In this document: positions 34,799 through 39,436 of the stretch, one piece after another | How the letters are laid out: each line of letters starts with the position of its first letter | Position numbering within the stretch: the stretch's first letter is position 1 | Origin: Clostridia bacterium | GTDB taxonomy: Bacteria; Bacillota; Clostridia; UBA1381; UBA9506 | Length of the DNA stretch: 39,436 nt | Reading direction: 5' to 3' | NCBI GenBank assembly: GCA_017507525.1 | Contig: JAFWAT010000032.1 | Location: 1-39,436, forward strand | Notes under the pieces: model-generated | Told to the model about the DNA's origin: nothing | The model's input: the letters and a program-made list of their open reading frames with translations, nothing else | Databases searched by the model: none | Position numbers and translations under genes: made by a program

Positions 34799-35839
34799 AT
34801 GACGAAAGTGATTCAAATAGAGGACGATTTTTCAGTTTTGGATGAAGCGGCAAAAAGCCTGTCGCAAGGCGGCTTGGTGGCTTTCCCGACGGAAACGGTT
34901 TACGGTCTTGGCGCCAATGCCCTTGACCCTGAAGCTGTAGCCAATATTTTTGTTGCAAAAGGTCGCCCTCAGGATAATCCCTTGATTGTACATATTAGCG
35001 ATCAATCAATGCTCAGCCAGGTGGTTTCGCATGTTCCGCCGGCGGCAGAAAAGCTGATGGAAGCTTTCTGGCCGGGGCCTTTGACCATTATTTTAGAAAA
35101 ATCTGAAACAATTCCTGTTTCTGTGACGGCAGGATTATCCACCGTAGGTGTGCGAATGCCATCTCATCCTGTGGCACTTGCGTTAATTGAAAAAAGTGGC
35201 GTGCCTGTGGCGGCCCCCAGTGCCAATTTGTCGGGCAGTCCCAGCACAACTCGTGCCTCTCATGTGATTCATGACTTAACCGGTCGGGTAGATTATATTA
35301 TTGACGGCGGAGCCTGTGAGGTAGGGCTTGAATCAACGGTTTTGGATATGACAGGGAAGATACCGCAGATTTTGCGCCCGGGTGGGGTTAGCTTGGAAGC
35401 ATTGCAAGCTGTTTTAGGTCAGGTGATGTATGAACCGGCATTAAAGGACAGCCGCGAAGTGCCTAAAAGCCCCGGCATGAAATATCGTCACTATGCGCCC
35501 CGGGGTGAACTGTATCTTGTAGAAAAAAAGCATGAGGACAAGCTTAGACAGATGCTCTCAGACTATCGTGCACAGGGCAAAAAAACCGGTGTTTTGTGCT
35601 GCGGTGCAAAGCAGTATGAGGCGGATGTCTTACTTAATTGCGGCAAAACGGCTAAAGCCTATGCCAACGCTTTGTTTGATGCCCTGCGTCATATGGATGA
35701 TATGGGCGCAGAGGTTATTTTTGCGGAACTCCCTTGCGATGAGGGCGGCATTGTGCCGGCTTTAATGAACCGTATGCTGAAGGCTTCCGGAGGGTACGTG
35801 CTGGCAGAGGATGTAACGATTAAGGTTGAACGTTTATAG
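34799..35839 (+). CDS. tsaC: L-threonylcarbamoyladenylate synthase (Sua5/TsaC, two-domain)
   Basis: This enzyme makes threonylcarbamoyl-AMP from threonine, bicarbonate and ATP, the first step of t6A. In the 346-residue protein the YrdC domain (about 1-200) has GGLVAFPTETVYGLGANA, KGRPQDNPLIVHI and GVPVAAPSANLSGSPSTT. A Sua5 C-terminal domain follows after the linker around SPGMKYRHYAPRGEL. It is thus the long Sua5 form. rimI and tsaD follow in the same transcript. Confidence 0.96.
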   Translation: MTKVIQIEDDFSVLDEAAKSLSQGGLVAFPTETVYGLGANALDPEAVANIFVAKGRPQDNPLIVHISDQSMLSQVVSHVPPAAEKLMEAFWPGPLTIILEKSETIPVSVTAGLSTVGVRMPSHPVALALIEKSGVPVAAPSANLSGSPSTTRASHVIHDLTGRVDYIIDGGACEVGLESTVLDMTGKIPQILRPGGVSLEALQAVLGQVMYEPALKDSREVPKSPGMKYRHYAPRGELYLVEKKHEDKLRQMLSDYRAQGKKTGVLCCGAKQYEADVLLNCGKTAKAYANALFDALRHMDDMGAEVIFAELPCDEGGIVPALMNRMLKASGGYVLAEDVTIKVERL

Positions 35840-35849
35840 GGAGACAGTT

Positions 35850-36320
35850 ATGAAATATCAGATGGCTATTTTAACAAAGGACATGCTTTCTGACCTTGCC
35901 AAGCTTGAAAAAATGTGTTTTTCAGTGCCCTGGACAGAGACTATGTTTTTAGGCGAGTTGTTAAATCCGGCAGCGGTTTACCGGGTCATTCTGTATGAGG
36001 GAAAACCTGTGGCATATATGGGTATGTGGCTTGTGGCTGATGAAGGGCAGATCACCAACGTTGCGGTGCATCCTGACCATCGCAGGCAGGGTCTTGCCAA
36101 AGAGCTGATTCATGCTTTTATTGATATTGCAAAGCACGAAGAACTTGCGCTTTTAACATTAGAGGTCCGTGCCGGTAATCAGCCTGCTATTTCTTTGTAT
36201 GAAAGCCTTGGTTTTTATCAGGTTGGCCTCAGGCGAAACTATTACGAAGGCAAAGAGGATGCCCTGCTGATGAATCTTGCTGTAAGCGGAGAGCAGGAAA
36301 AAGGAGAGAAAAACAGTTGA
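35850..36320 (+). CDS. rimI: Ribosomal-protein-alanine N-acetyltransferase RimI
   Basis: This 156-residue GNAT acetyltransferase has the acetyl-CoA motif [17 protein letters not shown] and [21 protein letters not shown]. RimI acetylates the N-terminus of ribosomal protein S18 in E. coli. ATG 35850 follows AGGGAGA; an in-frame ATG at 35826 lies inside tsaC without a ribosome site. Its stop overlaps the tsaD start. The pairing with tsaD is common in bacteria. Confidence 0.92.
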   Translation: MKYQMAILTKDMLSDLAKLEKMCFSVPWTETMFLGELLNPAAVYRVILYEGKPVAYMGMWLVADEGQITNVAVHPDHRRQGLAKELIHAFIDIAKHEELALLTLEVRAGNQPAISLYESLGFYQVGLRRNYYEGKEDALLMNLAVSGEQEKGEKNS

Positions 36321-37324
36321 GTCAATTATTATTAGCGATAGAGTCCTCCTGTGATGAAACAGCAGCCGCTGTTTTAAAGGATGGCAGAACGGTTTTATCA
36401 AATGTTATTTCATCGCAGATTCCCATTCACGAACGATACGGTGGCGTTGTACCCGAAATCGCTTCCCGAAACCATGTGTTGAATTTGCCGGGGGTGATTG
36501 ATAAGGCACTTTCTGATGCCGGATGCACGTTCCGTGATTTATGCGCCATTGCGGTGACCTACGGTCCGGGCCTTGTGGGTGCGCTTTTAACCGGTGTTTC
36601 AGCAGCAAAAGCCATTGCCTCGGCGCGCAATCTGCCCTTGATTGGTGTCAATCACATTCACGGTCATATTGCGGCTAACTACATAGCACACCCTGACCTT
36701 GAGCCGCCTTTTGTTTGTTTGGTGGCGTCTGGCGGTCACAGCCATATTGTTTATGTAAAGGATTATACAGAGTTTGAGATTTTAGGCAGAACCCGTGACG
36801 ATGCGGCAGGGGAAGCCTTTGATAAAATAGCCAGGGTATTGGGTCTTGGCTATCCCGGCGGTCCCAAGCTTGAAAAACTGGCGGAGGAAGGAAACAGCGA
36901 GGCAATTTCATTCCCCAGAGTTACCTTTGGTGATGGGTGTTATGATTTCAGCTTCAGCGGCGTAAAAACGGCGGTTATTAATTATATTCACCGGCAGGAA
37001 CAACGCGGCGAGGCAATTTGCAAGGCAGATTTGGCGGCGTCCTTCCAGCGTGCGGTTGTTGAAGCACTCACTGAACATACCATAGCGGCAGCGAAGGAAA
37101 AGGGCTGCTCCGTCATCACCCTAGCCGGCGGCGTCAGCGCCAACGGTGCTCTGCGGAGAAGCTTTGATGCAGCAACCCAAAAAGAGGGATATACCTTGTA
37201 TTATCCGCCCCTTGTTTTGTGCACCGATAACGCGGCAATGATTGGTTGTGCCGGTTATTATCTATATGAAAAAGAAATTTTTGCAGACAGTACGTTAAAT
37301 GCTGTACCAAATTTAAAACTCTAA
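36317..37324 (+). CDS. tsaD: tRNA N6-adenosine threonylcarbamoyltransferase
   Basis: This enzyme transfers the threonylcarbamoyl group to A37 of tRNA. The 335-residue protein begins [15 protein letters not shown] and has the metal-binding [22 protein letters not shown] and [12 protein letters not shown]. It also has [21 protein letters not shown] and CTDNAAMI, all ASKHA family marks. The start is TTG 36317, overlapping the rimI stop (TTGA), with GGAGAG upstream. Confidence 0.97.
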   Translation: MSQLLLAIESSCDETAAAVLKDGRTVLSNVISSQIPIHERYGGVVPEIASRNHVLNLPGVIDKALSDAGCTFRDLCAIAVTYGPGLVGALLTGVSAAKAIASARNLPLIGVNHIHGHIAANYIAHPDLEPPFVCLVASGGHSHIVYVKDYTEFEILGRTRDDAAGEAFDKIARVLGLGYPGGPKLEKLAEEGNSEAISFPRVTFGDGCYDFSFSGVKTAVINYIHRQEQRGEAICKADLAASFQRAVVEALTEHTIAAAKEKGCSVITLAGGVSANGALRRSFDAATQKEGYTLYYPPLVLCTDNAAMIGCAGYYLYEKEIFADSTLNAVPNLKL

Positions 37325-37345
37325 CTTTAGGTTGATGGAGGGCTT

Positions 37346-38362
37346 ATGCAAAGAAAAAACGGTCAAAAAAAATCCGACAAAAAAATAGCGCTCTTAATTT
37401 GTTTGATTTTGGTTCTGTTATACGGCGGCTCCGTGCTTTCTGATTATCGGGGCAGCTCAAAGGGCGAGCCGTGTGAGGTGACCATTTCTGAGGGCAGCGG
37501 CACCATCCAGGTGGCAGAAGCATTGCAGGAGCAGGGAATTATTAAAAAACCGTTTTGGTTTCGGGTGTTTTCAAAACTGGGCGGGCACGATGGCGATTAT
37601 CAGCCGGGGACATTCAGCCTGCAAACAAAAACCGGATACCCTGAGCTGTTTAAAACCTTAACGCAGATGCCCCTGTCACACTTTGTAACCCTTACCATTC
37701 CTGAGGGCTATGAGCTCCGGCAGATTGCAGATGCTTTAGAAGAAGCGGGGTTGATTGATCGGGCACGTTTTTATGATGCTGTGGAAAACGGCAATTTTGA
37801 CTATGATTTTTTACGTGATGTCCCAAGGCGTGAAAACCGCCTGGAAGGGTATTTATTTCCTGATACCTACCAGTTTATGCGTGGAGAAAGCGAAGAAACC
37901 ATTATAGATAAAATGCTTTCACGGTTTGATGAGATTTATTCGGAAGAATATAAAAACCGTGCAAAAGAGCTTGGCATGACAGATGATGAGTTGATTACCC
38001 TGGCATCCATTGTGGAAAGAGAAGCGCAGGGAGACGCAGACAGAACTCTGGTTGCAGGGGTTTTTCACAATCGCCTAAAAAGTGTGCAATACCCCTACCT
38101 TGAATCTTGTGCAACGGTGCAGTATATTTTGAAAGAGAGAAAAGCAGTGTTGTCCGTTGCGGATACAAAAATTAATTCGCCCTATAACACCTACCAAAAT
38201 CCGGGATTGCCCCAAGGACCCATAGCATCACCGGGGAAGGAGGCCATTGAAGCGGCGTTGTATCCGGAGGAAACAGAGTATCTGTTTTTCGTTTTGGATT
38301 CAAGCGGAAAACATCGTTTTGCCAAAACTTTTGAGGAACACAGGGTGAATATGGGTAAATAA
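37346..38362 (+). CDS. mltG: Endolytic murein transglycosylase MltG
   Basis: This inner-membrane enzyme cleaves nascent peptidoglycan strands. The 338-residue protein has a cytoplasmic basic N-terminus, one membrane segment (about 14-30), and a LysM-like region. The YceG catalytic domain has the catalytic glutamate in TLASIVEREAQGDADR, FHNRLKSVQYPYLESCATVQY, and SPYNTYQNPGLPQGPIASPG. GGAGG lies before the ATG. Its TAA stop is formed partly by the inverted-repeat element that follows. Confidence 0.95.
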   Translation: MQRKNGQKKSDKKIALLICLILVLLYGGSVLSDYRGSSKGEPCEVTISEGSGTIQVAEALQEQGIIKKPFWFRVFSKLGGHDGDYQPGTFSLQTKTGYPELFKTLTQMPLSHFVTLTIPEGYELRQIADALEEAGLIDRARFYDAVENGNFDYDFLRDVPRRENRLEGYLFPDTYQFMRGESEETIIDKMLSRFDEIYSEEYKNRAKELGMTDDELITLASIVEREAQGDADRTLVAGVFHNRLKSVQYPYLESCATVQYILKERKAVLSVADTKINSPYNTYQNPGLPQGPIASPGKEAIEAALYPEETEYLFFVLDSSGKHRFAKTFEEHRVNMGK

Positions 38363-38404
38363 AGAGGCTGTAGCAAAATGATTTCATTTTGCTACAGCCT
38401 CTTT
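38361..38404 (+). terminator. mltG terminator, perfect 21-bp hairpin
   Basis: 38361-38381 and 38384-38404 are perfectly complementary, with a two-base loop (core GAGGCTGTAGCAAAATGA), and the 3' arm ends in TTTTA. It is also the left end of the larger inverted-repeat element. Confidence 0.85.
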
Positions 38405-38639
38405 TAGGGATGGATGCAAAATAGTGCAGATTGGATAAACTGAATCCCGTCGGCGTACGTTGGTACGCCAAGAGGTGAAGTTTATTCAAAGCGCAAAGCA
38501 TTTTTTATTTAGAAATTCATTACATAATGAATTTCTACCATAACTTTTTCATTCTTTTTTTGTATTCAGCTTCTAAAATCAATGTTATTATAACGCTTTT
38601 GTGCTTTGCGCGGTCTGTGCATTTTGCTACAGCCCCTTT
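38361..38639. mobile_element. MITE-like inverted-repeat element between mltG and sigG
   Basis: The ends 38361-38380 and 38620-38639 are inverted repeats matching at 19 of 20 positions (AAAG(A/G)GGCTGTAGCAAAATG read inward). TA lies at both borders, as expected of Tc1/mariner or IS630-type target duplication. The interior has no gene but holds nested hairpins: 38431-38441 with 38479-38489, 38452-38469 (GGCGTAC/GTACGCC), 38511-38536 (AGAAATTCAT/ATGAATTTCT), and 38491-38500 with 38602-38611 (GCGCAAAGCA/TGCTTTGCGC). No transposase is present, so it would be non-autonomous. It could instead be a paired terminator that grew by duplication. Confidence 0.6.
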
Positions 38640-39414
38640 ATATATACTTCCTCATTCTCTCCAGTGCCCCTTTTTCAAGCCTTGACACCTGTGCCTGAGA
38701 AATTCCGATTTCTTCTGCCACTTCCATTTGCGTTCTGCCGGAGAAAAACCGGAGTGAGATAATGTGTTTTTCCCGGTCAGACAGCCGCTTCATGGCTTCC
38801 GATAAGGCTATGTTTTCCAGCCATTGTTCATCGGTGTTTTTGGTATCCTTCACTTGGTCCATGACAAAGATTGTGTCTGTCCCGTCGTTATATGCCGGTT
38901 CGTGGAGGCTGATGGGGTCTTGGATGGATTCTAAGGCAAACACCACCTCTTCTTTTGAAAGCTCCAACATTTTAGCAAGCTCATCAATGGTGGGTTCTTT
39001 TGAATTTTGACTAATAAATTCCTCTTTTGCCTTTAGGGCTTTATAGGCAATATCCCTAAGGGAACGGCTGACACGAATTTGGTTGTTGTCCCTGAGATAA
39101 CGCCTGATTTCGCCAATAATCATGGGTACAGCATAGGTGGAAAATTTTACATTATGAGAGGTATCAAAATTATCAATGGCTTTAATTAAGCCAATACAAC
39201 CGATTTGAAATAAATCATCCATGTTTTCGCCACGGTTATTAAACCGCTGAATAACGCTTAAAACAAGGCGCAAATTGCCGCCGATAAAGGTTTCGCGCGC
39301 CTCTTTATCCCCTTGCTTGATTTTTTCAAATAACGCTATTTTTTCGTCGTTACTAAGTACCGGCAGCTTTGCTGTATTTACGCCGCAGATTTCTACTTTG
39401 TTTGCCACAATCAA
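38638..39414 (-). CDS. sigG: Sporulation sigma factor SigG
   Basis: This is the late forespore-specific RNA polymerase sigma factor. The 258-residue protein has the SigG-typical N-terminus NKVEICGVNTAKLPVL. It has region 2 with DLFQIGCIGLIKAIDNFD and FSTYAVPMIIGEIRRYLRD, and region 4 with LSDREKHIISLRFFSGRTQMEVAEEIGISQAQVSRLEKGALE in outline. The start is TTG 39414 (AAAGG seven bases upstream) or GTG 39408 (GGTGA six bases upstream); the latter gives MANKVEICG. sigE, usually just upstream, would lie beyond the window. Its stop codon abuts the inverted-repeat element. Confidence 0.95.
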   Translation of the reverse strand: MIVANKVEICGVNTAKLPVLSNDEKIALFEKIKQGDKEARETFIGGNLRLVLSVIQRFNNRGENMDDLFQIGCIGLIKAIDNFDTSHNVKFSTYAVPMIIGEIRRYLRDNNQIRVSRSLRDIAYKALKAKEEFISQNSKEPTIDELAKMLELSKEEVVFALESIQDPISLHEPAYNDGTDTIFVMDQVKDTKNTDEQWLENIALSEAMKRLSDREKHIISLRFFSGRTQMEVAEEIGISQAQVSRLEKGALERMRKYI

Positions 39415-39436
39415 TCACCAGCCTTTTACTTTTTCA

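Overview
The window looks like a chromosomal segment of a spore-forming, probably gut-associated member of the Clostridia (Bacillota). Three things support this: spo0A and sigG are both present, Shine-Dalgarno sites and -35/-10 promoters are strong and Firmicutes-like, and a beta-glucuronidase/hexuronide locus sits inside otherwise housekeeping DNA. The family or genus cannot be fixed from the sequence alone.

Layout. 1-1508 is an accessory stretch: the tail of a BRO/phage-antirepressor-type protein, about 500 bases packed with short hairpins in two arrays, and a small DUF1294 membrane protein. 1741-7207 holds gapA, mscL and dusB (reverse), then pncB, a short-chain dehydrogenase and an HD-domain protein. 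A third hairpin array and tRNA-Gly(CCC) lie at 7250-7472. 7532-9929 (reverse) is a thiol pair, a cysteine-synthase-like enzyme and a GCS2-type glutamate-cysteine ligase, separated by an intrinsic terminator. 10101-15210 is a divergent hexuronide locus: glucuronidase and GPH transporter one way, KDPG aldolase and KDG kinase the other. 15320-21315 is purF-purM-purN-purH-purD, followed by an amidohydrolase and mutY. A candidate small RNA is encoded on the reverse strand at 23275-23441. 23581-26216 carries a membrane-anchored low-complexity protein, tsaE, tsaB, rpiB and a dCMP-deaminase-like gene. spo0A (reverse) and pnp are divergent across a 540-base AT-rich gap. 29898-37324 carries a B12-binding radical SAM protein, thrS, a 65-residue protein, pfkA, tsaC, rimI and tsaD. 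mltG and sigG converge on a compact inverted-repeat element at the right end.

How the genes fit together. tsaC, tsaD, tsaB and tsaE make up the bacterial t6A tRNA-modification pathway, with thrS and rimI as neighbours. The five pur genes cover the first and several later steps of IMP synthesis. UidA, the transporter, KdgK and KdgA cover the entry and exit of glucuronate catabolism, but the isomerase, reductase and dehydratase steps are not in the window.

Most unusual structures. (1) Tandem arrays of short hairpins whose stems differ in sequence but are joined by a fixed 7-base linker, the linker differing between arrays (716-1130 and 7250-7362). (2) A roughly 280-bp TA-flanked inverted-repeat element whose two ends supply the stop codons of both mltG and sigG. 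(3) An unassigned structured RNA with a perfect consensus promoter and terminator between mutY and the tsaE cluster.
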